Assembly: GCA_013407085.1 (NCBI GenBank)
Contig: JACCGJ010016190.1
Span: forward strand, 48,203 to 112,202
Origin: Atriophallophorus winterbourni
Lineage: Eukaryota > Platyhelminthes > Trematoda > Plagiorchiida > Microphallidae
Reading direction: 5' to 3'
DNA: 64,000 nucleotides
Shown: positions 32,418 through 44,525 of the stretch, piece by piece
Position numbering within the stretch: position 1 is the stretch's first letter
Layout: each line of letters begins with the position of its first letter
Made by a program: the position numbers and the translations under genes
The notes under the pieces: model-generated
The model's database searches: none
Told to the model about the DNA's origin: nothing
What the model saw: the letters and a program-made list of their open reading frames with translations, nothing else

Positions 32418-34018
32418 CAAAGATCATCACGCTATTCAAGAATAAAGGAGATAGAGGCAACTGCAACAATTACAGAAGAATCTCCATTCTAAATGTTGTA
32501 AGCAAATTGTTTGCTAAAGTCTTACAGATCCGGCTGCAAGTCTTAGCTGCTAGAATTTACTCCAAATCTCAATGTAGCTTCCGCAAGGGAAGATCAACAG
32601 TTGACATGATCTTCTCCCTGATACAACTTCAAGAAAAGTGTCGGGAACAGTGTATGCCATTATACGATGTTTTTATTGTTTTAACGAAGACATTCGACTA
32701 CGACAGCAGGGAGGGTCTTTTCAAAATGCTTGATTTGATAGGCTGCCCCTCAAGACTGCTAAAGCTCAGGCCCCTCAGGCATGAGGGGCTCAGTCCATTT
32801 TAACTGTTTCAGCTCAGAAGCCTTTGAAATTCACTGGGGCGTCAAACAAGGGTGTGTTCTTGCTCACACGCTGTTCGGCATTTTCTTTACTCTGCTTCTG
32901 AAGCACGCTTTCAGGACGAGAACAGAAGGTATTTACCTACGCACGCGAAATGATGGCAAGCTTTTCAACCTAAACCGGTTGAGAGCAAAAACAAAGGCAC
33001 GAAATGTGCTAATCCGTGACCTGCTGTTTGCCGACGATTCAGCCTTTATTGCTCACTCCCAAGAGCACCTTCAGTCTCTAATGGACTGTTTTTCGTCGGC
33101 ATGCAAAGACTTTGGTCTAACAACCAGCATGAGCAAAACCAAAGGCCTTGGTCAAGGGACTGCATCGCCTCCAATCATCATTGTTGGAAACCGTCAGCTT
33201 GAATCAGTACATTATTTCACACCCTTGTTCATCCATTGCGGATAAACTCTCGCTAGACACGGAGATTGATAAGCGGATTGGCAGAGCAGCTGCCATTCTG
33301 TCCGAATTGAAATCTCGTGTTTGGGGTAACTGCAAGCTGATGGTAAAGACAAAGATGATGTTATACAGCGCGTGCGTACTAAATGCTTTACTATACGGCA
33401 GTGAAACCTGGACCACCCACGCAAGACACGAACGGAAGCTGAATGCTTTCCATCTACGAAGCATCCGTCGTATCTTGAACATATCGTGGATGGACAGAGT
33501 GGCAAATGCTGAAGTGCTTTCAAAAGCTGGTCTACAGAGCATGTTCACTCTATTGCGACAGCGCCGCCTGCGCTGGCTTGGTCATGTCTATAGAATGGAA
33601 AATGGGGTATTCCGAATGTTCTACTTTATTGTGAGTTGCAACTAGGAAGTCGACCATTGGGCAGACCGCACTTGCGGTACAATGACGTTTGCAAAAGAGA
33701 TATGAAAGCTCTTGGCATTGACCCGGCGAGTTATGTAGAACTTGCTCTTGAACGCTCACATCGGAGGCACTGTGTAAAGCGTCGTCTGCATGCTGGGGAG
33801 AAGCAGATACAGCTCTTGGCTGCTGAACGCAGATCACGCCGCCGACGTGCAACTGACGCAATACAACCGAGTTCTGACTATCGTTGCCAGCGCTGCGGGA
33901 GAGATTGTTCCTCCCGAATCGGACTGTTTAGTCACTCAAAAAGCTGCAAAACGTGAACATACACGCGTTTGTGATGCACATCCATGGTCGACATCGACCG
34001 AAGGAGGCCAACAACAAC
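32418..34018 (+). mobile_element. RTE element G, 5'-truncated, with target-site duplication
   Basis: A 1.6-kb plus-strand RTE 3' part, starting in reverse transcriptase (KIITLFKNKGDRGNCNNYRR) and ending GGCCAACAACAAC. It is flanked by AAGGCTTCTTTCATTT at 32402-32417 and 34019-34034. Copy 1 has the empty site near 20362. Frames: 32399-32803, 32781-33245 (LLFADDSAF), 33148-33645, 33636-33956 (zinc-finger tail), separated by frameshifts. Confidence 0.9.
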
Positions 34019-34034
34019 AAGGCTTCTTTCATTT

Positions 34035-34500
34035 ACTATTTTACATCAAAATAAAAATAATTTTTATTTCTATCACAAGTCACTGTTTATTGCGTTTTGT
34101 TTATTAATGCGAAATCTTTTAATTAATTGAAAAATTGGAAATTAAATTTTATTGGAAGAAAACTACTGTTTATCCAATATTCACAAAGTGCAATCTTATT
34201 CTCTATCGTACCAGTAAAGAGAAAACAAAATAAAAGTAAGTGAAGTTTGTTCAAATATTTATTTAATTTGTTTTTCACATCAAATTTACTGTTGGAATAT
34301 CATGCGATATTATTTAATGATATCCAATAGGATACAAATGTTTTTAAACAGTTATTGAAAATTAATAAAGCATTCAGGATAATTGAAGTTTGTTGCTTGA
34401 AATATACAATATTCTGATATTATTAAATATTTTCACTATAATGTATAGAAAAGTATAAAACACCGACTACTAAAGAGCCGTGGTTGCATGTAATTCAAAG
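34035..34500 (+). other. MEG downstream intron, AT-rich
   Basis: Collinear with 20375-20850 of copy 1. No feature recognised. Confidence 0.5.
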
Positions 34501-34539
34501 TAATTCAAAGTTTTAATGGTCCAGAAAGCAAATACTTTA

Positions 34540-35625
34540 CCGTAACCACAGATTAAAAATATAAGTAATGTATAAAACAAGACAAATGTTGTATCAATAG
34601 GGAAAATCTGCAGGGTATTCAGGTGCGAGGTTGGGTTTAGTCAACATATGGTTGTCAAGTTCAGCCTTGAACAAGTTCAGGCGTGATGCGCAAATGATAT
34701 GTGCAGGAAGAGTGTTCCATATAAAACAAACTCGGACAGAAAAGAAAAACCTTCGACAATTTGATCTGGACTGTGGAATCATTAACTGGTAGCCCTGTGA
34801 TCTGCTACCACGTGCTTCTTGCAGATGAAACAGGTGTTCAAGTGGGTGATCCACTGTATGCAGAATGGTGAACAGCAGGATCAGGTCACCCCTGAGACGA
34901 CGGTACGAAAAGTCAAAGAGGTTTAGAGTTGCAATCCTCTCCTCGTATGCCCTGTTATATTTCCCGGTCGCCAGTTTTGTAGTGAGGTGGTATACGCGTT
35001 GCAGCAAGGTCATGTCCTCCTATAACCATGGGGACCATGCTTGAACAGCATATTACATTGTTGGTCTGATATAGGTGTTAATTATCCACGGGAGTATCTG
35101 CGTTTTGAAACTACCGAAGATCCTTCTGAGCAATGCAAAGCTTTGGCAAGACTTTTTGTATACAAAAGAACACTGCCATGAAGACTTCAAGTTACTGCTA
35201 ATCCACACGCCCAGGTCTTTCTCTTCCAGAGAGTATGTGAATCCGAATGATTTACCGACATTTAAGATTTTACATTTTTGGGTGTTGAATGTTAGTCGGT
35301 TCTGCAAGTACCACGTATGAAGTGCTCCGAGATCTTGTTGTAGAATTTGGCAATCTTCTATGATGCGTACGCTAGTCCACACTTTGATGTCACCCGCAAA
35401 TAAAATGATTTTCCTGCATACGATTTCAGGTATATCGTTAGCGTACACTAGGAAGAGTATTGGCCCCAAGACTTAGCGTTGAGGTACACCACTTGTAACT
35501 TCTACTGGGCTGGATAGTGCCCCATCAACTCTGACCCTAATAACTCTACCAGTCCTGTATCCAGGCCAATAATCTGCCGCACACCTCGAGGTGCTCTAAT
35601 TTTTGTAGCAGTATGCTGTGACTAG
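34540..35625 (-). mobile_element. CR1-like non-LTR retrotransposon fragment
   Basis: Minus strand: 35625-35470 reads GYRTGRVIRVRVDGALSSP and VEVTSGVPQ; 35469-35053 reads GPILFLVYANDIP, then LFAGDIKVW (catalytic YADD-type motif altered to FAGD), RLTFNTQKCKILNVG and EKDLGVWI; 35013-34594 is the C-terminus (RRLRGDLILLFTILH, VRVCFIWNTLPAHI). Inserted in copy 2 only; copy 1 reads through near 20855 with about 11 bp replaced. Confidence 0.82.
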
Positions 35626-35757
35626 TAGAAATAGAATTCTCTATTTGAAATACTAAATTTAAAAAATCTGTAAAACTAGTTTGATTTTGCAATATTTTGG
35701 TGGGTAAAATAAAGTAACTAGCTTGAGCTGCTCTTTTAGACCGCTTTTAGTGTGAAT

Positions 35758-37780
35758 ATTTAATTTATTTTGGTCACGTGTTGCCAAAAACCACCGCTGA
35801 ATTATATTTAGTTACATATAGCTTTTCTGGAAGTGATTAAGTTTATTCTGCTTGTAAATTCAGCAATCGTATGCCTTAAAAGTGATGATTAAAAACAAAC
35901 GATTCAACTAGTCGTAGTACATTATTTTTACCGGTTAGCTGATTGAGTAGCAAAGAAAGTTTAAAACACTCTATTGATTTTTGATATATCACACTTGTTT
36001 CCAATTGCAGTCCATCGAATATAGTTTAGTGCATGTAATAATATTAATATCTATTGAAATCTGTACCATAACATATTTTTTAGATTGAGTCCGAAATGTA
36101 GTTTGAAAATGTGCAGGTAATGTAATAATATCGGTACTAAATATTTCAACGGAAATACATTTTGAGATTTCGTCCAGAGAATACCTGACGTATATAAACA
36201 ACGCGAAACCACTCTGTTGCGTGTGACATATCTGCGTGCAAACATGAATTTGTTGTGATGCTTATTTTAATTTAATATCTATCCAATCACTAAAAATATG
36301 GTTTCGCTGATCTATGTCATGCGAAAGCACAGAAATTTTATTGTAAAATTATCTTACATGAAATGATGTATTGCTTTAGTTGTGATTGTTTCTTGTAACA
36401 AATGTCGTAATGTAGCGCCACCGCAAACCAAACTATGAATCGAAAATATTTTCTAATTTAATCGTGGATTCGATGTCACGGCGAATTGCTAGACGAAAGA
36501 TAAATTAAATTCTGATCGGCTATGGCAATTTCAAAAGCTATGAAAAATATGATGAAATCCAAAATTGCATAGTCATGTTTCTTTTTCCCAGTTAAACCAA
36601 ACAATTGTCCTTGTGCAACATCATGCAGCAAGTTTTTAGATTCAAAGTAAAAATAACTGACAATAAAGTTTGCAATGAATCGGTTATAGAACGTTTTCGG
36701 TAACGTTTCGCTTCTGAACACAGAAGCTTCGTCAGACCAAGGGTTTGATGATTATGAACTCCCGATCGGTCTCCAATATTTTCAAATACCATAAAAACTG
36801 GAATTATTGAGCGGTAGGACATGAACAAATCCAATTGTGATTCTTCGTTAAACAAAAAGTGTCCTGCATCTAATAGAAGAATCATCGATTTTTGAAACGT
36901 CGAATATTACTAATTTTCTATGTGGTGATTAATATTTGGTTTTTTTAAAAAATAAGCGTTATTTAAACGTTAAACTCTTTATCATTTGTACTTTTGTAGT
37001 GATGCATTGCAATTTAGACAATAAAATGATAATGCATGCAAACATACGTTTTCATTTCTGCAACTAGTATCAACCACAAGCGCAATAAAATTATGGAATG
37101 GGATATTCTCATAAGATTCGTGTATGATTCCTGGTGGAAATATCTAGGATTTTCATGTTTATCTATTGACAATCTCCACTCCCCTTATAGCTGATTTTCT
37201 GATTACATAAAATATGGTTAACATCAACAGCAAAATGTATTTCGCTCATCAAAATTTTGAAGGGAATTCAGAGGTGATTCCCAGTGGACATTTACAAATG
37301 TAATTTTAATCGCCAACAAATATCTAAAATTTGCCCGTAAAATCATTAAGAATGGAGTATTTTCCAGCAAGTTATTGGAATAAATTTTGGCCCCGATCGG
37401 ATAGCTACAGTCATGAAAAACGTTTTCAATTCATCGCTTATAGCAGATTTTTGGAACCATTGTCTTACGAGACAGAAGCTTAGTCAGACCAAAGGTGTTA
37501 CAACGAACAGCTTCTCTAAGTTAGACATTCGAGATAAAAGTAAATTGATCCAATAATCAAGATTTATAGCTAAAAAAGCAAATAGCTTTAAAATACCATA
37601 GAATGTACGCATAAAAGTAAAACATATCCTACTATCATTTCTGCATCCAGATGATGTAGAGGAGAAATAAAATTTATTCCAAGTTTGGCATGGGGCATGG
37701 AAATGTCGGCTGGAAATGTGTTTGGCAATAATGATTTTCAGTAAACTGTTTCCAATACCGTGTTTTTTCAACATATAACA
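35758..37780. other. AT-rich stretch beyond the duplication
   Basis: No coding frame supported. Near 36700-36735 and 37440-37500 lie two decayed copies of a GAAGCTTCGTCAGACCAA-like motif, also seen inverted at 44990, probably the 3' UTR of a CR1-like family. Probably intron of the MEG if the exon at 49408 is real. Confidence 0.45.
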
Positions 37781-38070
37781 TCGTAAAGCTTCTTGTAATA
37801 TTAATTTACTCGTCGATAACTAAATTTCTAGCGCCAAACAGTTCCACAGAAAGGTTACACTGACTATATAAAAGTACCGGCGACAGTTTAATCGGGAATG
37901 TGGTAGTTAAAGAGTCAGAGTTTGACTGAGGTTCGGGAGACTGGAACCAATTTTAAAGAGATTTCTGAGTGGGTGTGATGGCATGTTGAATATTCTGTTT
38001 GTCATGATCAGGACAGTTCTGGTGATCATGTGCTCCAGAGTGCGAAATCCAAGTCTAGTCAATCTCTGCT
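37780..38070 (-). mobile_element. CR1-like C-terminal fragment
   Basis: Minus strand reads RLTRLGFRTLEHMITRTVLI, then HPLRNLFKIGSSLPNLS and LPHSRLNCRRYFYIVSVTFL, close to the CR1-like C-terminus at 34594 and 52607. Short and broken. Confidence 0.65.
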
Positions 38071-38651
38071 AGGTCCCAAGGTTGACAAAGCAGGGGCGGT
38101 TTTATAGATAATCTCCCAATTCCAAAATGCCCCAATGGTACGCGTCTCATATAGCCTCTGACAATCAAGTCCAGCTCCTGGCCTGCACGCGTGGTCCTGT
38201 GTGACCCGGCGGAACTGCATCTACAGACAGGAGAAAGGGCGAAGACGGTTGAATGGCGCCTCAAAACTAGCATGCTTAATGCAGGTGGAGCTCGTAAGTC
38301 GATGAAGGCAGTCCTCCAAAGAGAAGGAAAACCCTTATTTTAAACCTCCACTGCCTTGTGGCTACATCCAATCATGGAAAAGGCTTCACAAGTCAACTTC
38401 GAGGAAAAATCCGGAGCCGGAGTACTGTTAGGCTGTCCGAAGTTGTATTTTACTTCGTCCTGCCAACACCTGCGACGACATCGTTGTCCAAACGTATCAG
38501 CCTAGCTGTTCCTTTGGTTCCGCTGGTTTCGTAGACAAGAAGCACTTGCTGCATGGGCAACAGCTAGTTCTCATTTTTTAACTGTACTGGCGTATATCTC
38601 AACGCACCAGATGAGAGGACACTCCATTCCGCTTCTGCGGATATAAACACG

Positions 38652-39018
38652 GGACTTAGATTATTCCTCACATAAAAGCTAAACTTCAATTTGCAAATGA
38701 GGATTTATCCTCAAATTCGCAAATAAATCGGTTTAGCACAAAGTCAGAACCGCGTTCGAATGTCTGGTCACGATACGCATAACTGATGAGCGGAAATAAC
38801 CGCGAAACAAGTCGTGTGATTCCGTCCTGCTTTTCAAACGTCATATACTACTTAGTAATAAAATCTGACTTTAAACTAAAATCTACCACCATGCTGTTAT
38901 TGGAATGTTGCAAAAATATTCCAAACAGTTACCGGTGCTGCATGGCAACGACTGTGGGACTTAGATTAGTCTCCACATTAAAGCTAAATTTCAATTTGTA
39001 AATGAGGATTTATCCTCC
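38652..39018 (+). repeat. Insert with about 64-bp direct terminal repeats and a hammerhead core
   Basis: GGGACTTAGATTA... to ...GAGGATTTATCCTC occurs at 38652-38713 and again at about 38951-39017 with a few changes. The interval carries the hammerhead-like core at 38783. It lies between two copies of the RTE 5'-UTR segment, so it is either a small terminal-repeat element or part of a tandem 5'-UTR arrangement. Confidence 0.5.
38771..38825 (+). ncRNA. Hammerhead-ribozyme-like motif in RTE B 5' region
   Basis: CTGATGA (38783), a perfect stem II (GCGG/CCGC with loop AAATAA), GAAAC (38804), a two-base loop and GTC (38811) followed by GTGTG. Stem I pairs CATA with TGTG but has an A/G mismatch at the cleavage-proximal pair. 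The core is fully conserved; the helix next to the cleavage site is not. Confidence 0.45.
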
Positions 39019-39368
39019 TGCGACGGCATCGTTGTCCAAAGGTATCAGTCTAGCTGTTTCTTTGGTTCCGGTGGTTTCATGGAAAGGGAGCACTTGCTGC
39101 ATGGGCAACAGATAGTTCTCCAAATTGAACTGTCCTGGCGTAAATCTCAAGTCATTAATGGCGAGGACACTCCATTACGATTTTTCGGATAATAACACGG
39201 AAAGCAGCAGATTCCGGTTAAAAGCTGTGGCTTAACTAGCGGTGTCGCTGCTTCCGATGGTGGGAGAGAATTTCAGGTCTCATTGTAGGGCAACCGCCCG
39301 CCTCAAGCTGAACACCCCCCACTCAATAAGGTGCCGTCTCGCCAAAGTCTGCTATCCTCATTGGGTTC

Positions 39369-41660
39369 TTGAGGTTTAGGAATCAACCGACAAGCAGACT
39401 GTATTTTTCCGCCCTAGCGAAACGGATTACTAAACAACAAAGGTCAGTTATGATCCTGGAAAACTGGGCCGTCTGGTCCATGCTTCCAGGATTTCATGAC
39501 GACGTCTCGAATATCAGAGGCTTAAGAAAATCAGCTGTTATTAACATTGAGCTAAAACGTCTGAAGATTGACTTGGCTGCCCTACAAGAGACGCGATTAC
39601 CAGACACTGGTAGACTAACAGAAAGAGATTACATATTTTTGGAAAGGAAGGGGTTCCGATGAGCCTCGACTGCATGGAGTTGGGTTTTCGTTCGAAACGA
39701 CTTACTAAAAGCAGCAAAACCGAGCAGCAGTGTGAGCGAACGGACTTAGGCGCTAAATCTGAAGTAGATTACTGGTACCATTACGTTGGTCAAAGTTGAT
39801 GTACCGACGCTCTCTGCGACGGCTGCAACAGTCCTCAAAAACGTGCCACAAAGAAACTGCGAAGTGATATTGGGTGATTTCAATGCTAGAATTGGTGCAA
39901 ATTACGAGTCTTGGCAAAACTGTTTCGGTAGGTTCGGTGTAAGTAAAACCAATGAAAATGGACAACGCCTTTTAGAATTTAGCACACAGTTCAGTCTTTG
40001 TGTCCGTAACACATTCTTTCAAACAAAACCCCAGCATAAGCTCTATTGGAAACATCCTCGCTCTAAGCATTTGCATCAGCTTGATCTTATTCTAATCAGG
40101 CGCACTAAAATTGGAAGCGTACATCTTACCCGATCATATCAAAGCACAGACTGTGATACTGATCATTTACTGGTCTGTGCAAAACTGAAACTTCCCGACA
40201 CGATATTTCACCGCACCAAAATGTCTGGTAAGCCTAGGATAGACGTCACCCGCATGTGCGAACCTAATCTAGCTGTGCGATTTGCAAAAGCCTTCACAGC
40301 CGAGTGCAGCAATCAACCCTACTCGAATCGCCTTCAGAAAACTGGGAATCGATAAAAAGCTGCATATGCCGAGTCGCACTTTCCACTTTCGGTCCGAAGA
40401 AAGCTCGAACTAGCGACTGGTTTGAAGCAAAAGCCTCTGAGTTGACTACTGTGTTCGATGAGAAAGGCTCAGTATTACTGAGGTTCAAAGGTATGCCAAC
40501 AGATGAAAACTAAAGACTTTTGAGAGCAGCTAGAAATAAGGTCCAACAGACTGCAAGACGATGTGCAAATGACTACTGGACAGAAATAAGCCTCAGTATC
40601 CAAAAAGCTGCTGATACTGGAAATTTTCACGGTATGTATGATGTGATCAACATAGCCATTTGTCCAAACAAACATAAAACAGCTTCCATTAAGTTTATAT
40701 CTGGTGACCCGATTGTGGACGAAACTCAGCAGTTGTAAAGATGGGTAAAGCACTTCTCCTCTCTCCACACTAGTTACAGTACGGTTTTACCGCATATACT
40801 AGAAAATGTCCAGCGAGCTCATCAAATGCTGTAGAGCAGCATTAGTACAAACTCTTCACCATTTGCTTGTTAAGTGCTGGCAGGAAGAGTGTGTTCCATA
40901 AGAGATTCGAGACACAAAGATCATCACGCTATTTAAGAATAAAGGAGATAGAGGCGACTGCAACAATTACAGAGGAATCTCCCTTCTGAATGTTGTAGGC
41001 AAATTGTTTGCTAAAGTCTTAAAGATCCGGCTGCAAGTTTTAGCTGATAGTATTTACTACGAATCTCAATGTGGATTCCACAAGGGAAGATCAACCGTTG
41101 ACATGATCTTCTTCCTAAGACAACTTCAAAAAAGTGTCGGGAACAGCGTATACCATTATACGCTGTTTTCATTGATTTAACGAAGGCATCCGATTACGTC
41201 AGCAGGGAGGGTCTTTTCAAAATGCTTGAGTTGATAGGCTGCCCCCAAGACTGCTCAAGCTCATTATTTCGTTCCACTCAGGCATGAAGGGCTCAGTCCA
41301 TTTTAACGAATCAGCTCAGAAGACTTTGAAATTCGCCGAGGCGTCAAACAAGGGTGTGTTCTTGCTCCCACGCAGTTCGGCATTTTCTTTGCTCTGCTTC
41401 TGAAGCACGCTTTCAGGACCTACGCAAGCGAAGTGATTGCAAGCTTTTTAACCTGAAACGGTTGAGAGCACAAACCGAGGCACGAAATGTGCTAATCCGT
41501 GACCTGCTGTTTGTCGACGATACAGCCTTTATTGCTCACTCCCAAGAGCACCTTCAGTCTCTAATGGACTGTTTTTCGTCGGCATGCAAAGACTTTGGGC
41601 TAACAATCAGCATGAGCAAGACCGAAGTCCTTAGTCAAAGAACTGTATCGCCTCCAATCA
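39369..41660 (+). pseudogene. RTE B endonuclease/reverse transcriptase, broken
   Basis: Endonuclease in two frames: 39369-39662 (PGFHDDVSNIRGLRKS, LAALQETRLPDTG) and 39786-40355 (VILGDFNARIG, CDTDHLLVCAKL). Linker at 40304-40740. Reverse transcriptase from 40915 in several frames, with LLFVDDTAF at 41500-41530, where Val replaces Ala of the FADD motif. Multiple frameshifts; non-functional. Confidence 0.8.
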
Positions 41661-41769
41661 ACACATTCGTGTGTGGATTATACAATACAAGCTTGTGTAC
41701 AACGGATGAAAATTTACATCTCCATACACTAAATGATTGATCTTAAGGCAATAAAATCATTGCCAGATT

Positions 41770-44525
41770 ATTGTTGTTGGCCTCCTTCGGTCGATGTTGA
41801 CCAGGGATGTACATCACACTCGCAACGAAAATGCCTAACAGCGTGGGAGCAAGAACACACCCTTCTGAACTGAAACACTCAAAATGGACTGAGCGCTTCA
41901 TGCATGACTGGATTGAAATAACGAGTTTGAGTAATCGTGTTGGGCAGCCTATCAGATCAAGCATTTTAAAAAAACCATTCCTGTTGTCGTAGTCGAATGC
42001 CTTCGTTAAATCAATAAAACAGCGTAGAATGGCATACGCTGTTTCCGAAACTTTTCCCGAAGTTGTACTAGAGGAAGATCGAGTCAAGGGTTATCTACCT
42101 CCGCACGAACCTTCATTGAAATTCCGATTATATTCTATCAGATAAAACATGTAGCCGGATCTGTAATTATTTCAGTCGCCACTATCACCCTTAATATTAA
42201 AAACGTGATGATAATTGTTTCTCGCATCTCTCGTGGGACACACTCCTCCTGTTGGGCACTTAAGAGACAAATGTTGAAGAGGCTGTAATAATGCTGCTCT
42301 ACAGCATTCGATGAGCAAAGGTTGAATTCCGTCGTCACCAGAGGCCTTCCCATTCGCTAAGCGTTCAATTGCCATACTGAGCTGATCAAGATTGGGAGGA
42401 GTATCTATATAATCAATGGTTGGCAACGGCTCAACATTTTCAAGTACTTGCGGTAAAACCGTACAGTCCCGCGAGTAGAGAGAGATGTGTTCTACCCATC
42501 ATTCCATCTGTTGAGATTTGTCGGCAATCGGGTTACCAGGTACAGACTTAATGAGAACCGTTTTAAGTTTTATTTGGACCAATGGCTCTCTTGATCTTAA
42601 CATAAATACCGTGAAAATTTTCAGCTCCGCAGCTTTTTGGATACTGAGGCTATTTTGTATCTTGCAGTCTGTTGGACTTCATTTCTAGCTGCTCTTAGAA
42701 GTCGCAATTTTTATCTCGCAATTTTCACATCAAGAATGCTGACCGTTTCTCGTTCAACACAGCAGTCGCATCAGAAGCATTTGCTTTGCGAGTCGCTCAT
42801 TCAAGCTTTATTCGGTCCGTAAGTGGAAAGTGTGACTGGGCCTATTCAGCTTTTTAGCGATTTCCAGTTTTCTGAAGCCGATTCGAGTTATCTTGTTGAA
42901 CTCGACTGTGGAGACTTTTGCTAATCACACAGCGAAATTAGGTTCGCACATGCGAATGACTTTTATCCTTGGCTCTGCAGACAATTTGATAAGTTGAAAT
43001 CTCGCGTGGGGAACCTTCAGTTTTGCAAAGTCCAGTGAATAGTCAGTGTCGTAGTGTGGGCCTTGATATGATCTGGTGAGAAGTACGCTTTCTATATTAG
43101 TGCGCCTAACAAGAATAAGATCAAGCTTACGTCAATGCTCAGAGCGTGGATGTTTTCAAGATATTTTATGCTGTGGTTTTGTTTGAAAGAACGTGTTACT
43201 GACAAAAGACTGAACTGTGTGCACATTTCTAAAAGACGTTGTCTATTTTGGTTTTACCTACTCTGAACCTTCCGAGACAATCTTGTCAAGGTTCATAATC
43301 TGCACCAACTCTGGCATTGAAATCACCAAATGCCACTACATAGTTTTTGAGGACTGTTGTGAGGTTATTCTATAAAGCGGCTTATTCAGCAGGCGTCGCA
43401 GATAGCGTCCGTGCATAAACACATACCAACGTAATGGTACCAGTAATGCACTTTATATTTAGCGCCTAAATCCGTTCGCTCCAGCTGCTGCTTGGTTCTG
43501 CTGCATTTAGTAGACTGTTTTGCACGGATAACCCAAATCCATGCAGTCGTGGCTCATAAGAACCCCTTCATGTCCACAAAATGTGTTAGCATAACAGTGT
43601 CTGCTAATCGGATCTCTTGCAGGGCAGCCACGTCGCCATTTAGCCTCTTTAGTTCATTGTTAATCGCAGCTGATTTTCATACGCTTCTGATATTCGAGAC
43701 GTCGTCATGAAATCATAGAATCACGGACAGGACGTTCCATCTTCCCAGTTACAGAACTGACCTCTGTTGTTTAGTAATTCTTTTCGGTGGTGCGGGATAA
43801 TATCACACGACGGTACCTTATTGACTGGGGCTTGAGGCAGTCGGTAGCTGTCCAATGAGACTGAAAATCTCTCCCACCGTCGGAAGCAGCCCTAGGCGCT
43901 GAGCTCTACGCCAGTCGAGCTATAGCTTTTAACCAATATCTGTTTCTTCCCGTGTTATTTTCCTTAAAAGCGGAATGGAGTGTCCTCTCATCTGGTGCGT
44001 TGAGATGTACGCCAGTACAGTTAAAAAATGAGAACTAGCTGTTGGCCATGCAGCAAGTGCTTCTTGTCTACGACACCACCGGAACCAAAGGAACAGCTAG
44101 GCTGATACGTTTGGACAACGATGTCGTCGCAGGTGTTGGCAGGACGAAGTAAAATACAACTTCGGACAGCCTAACAGTATTCCTGCTCCGGATTTTTCCT
44201 GGAGGTTGACTTGTGGAGCCTTTTTTATGATTGGATGTAGCCACTCGGCAGTGGAGGTTTGAGATAAGGGTTTTCCTTCTCTTTGAAGGACTGCCTTCAT
44301 GGACTTACAAGCTCCACCTGTCTGAAGCATGCTGGTTTGAGGCGCCAGTCAGCCGCCATCGCCATTTCTTATGTCAGCAGAAGCAGTTCCGCCTGGTCAC
44401 AGGACCACGCGTGCAGGCCAGGAGCTGGACTTGGTTGACAAAGGCTATATGAGACGCACGCCATTGGAGCAATTTTGGAATTGAGAGCTTATCCCCCATA
44501 CCTCCCCGGCCGTAACAACCTTAGA
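41770..44525 (-). mobile_element. RTE element C (minus), internally deleted
   Basis: 3' end (TTGTTGTTGGCC at 41770), then a jump near 41826 straight into the reverse-transcriptase domain (the thumb and zinc-finger tail are deleted), fragments of reverse transcriptase (42087-41743) and linker (42426-42172), decayed endonuclease (about 43000-43760) and 5' UTR (about 43840-44525). Many frameshifts. Confidence 0.78.

Larger units (their letters stand above)
21028..35757 (+). repeat. Tandem duplication, copy 2 (about 14.7 kb)
   Basis: Direct repeat of 6905-21004, beginning at the same ATTTCTTACTTCTG and ending after CCGCTTTTAGTGTGAAT. It adds a second set of five MEG exons in frame. Copy-specific insertions are at 21314-21487, 21932-25029, about 31835-32015, 32418-34018 and about 34500-35625. 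Confidence 0.88.
38070..41670 (+). mobile_element. RTE element B (plus)
   Basis: 5' UTR matching element A (38095-38653, partly repeated at 39017-39200), then endonuclease and reverse transcriptase, ending mid-domain near 41670 (VLSQRTVSPPI). The 3' tail is missing. It faces element C tail-to-tail. Confidence 0.8.

Noticed and set aside
37742..37759. 18-nt micro-exon candidate after TTTTCAG
   Set aside because: Weak donor (GTGTTT), no duplicate to compare, and AT-rich background makes such windows common.
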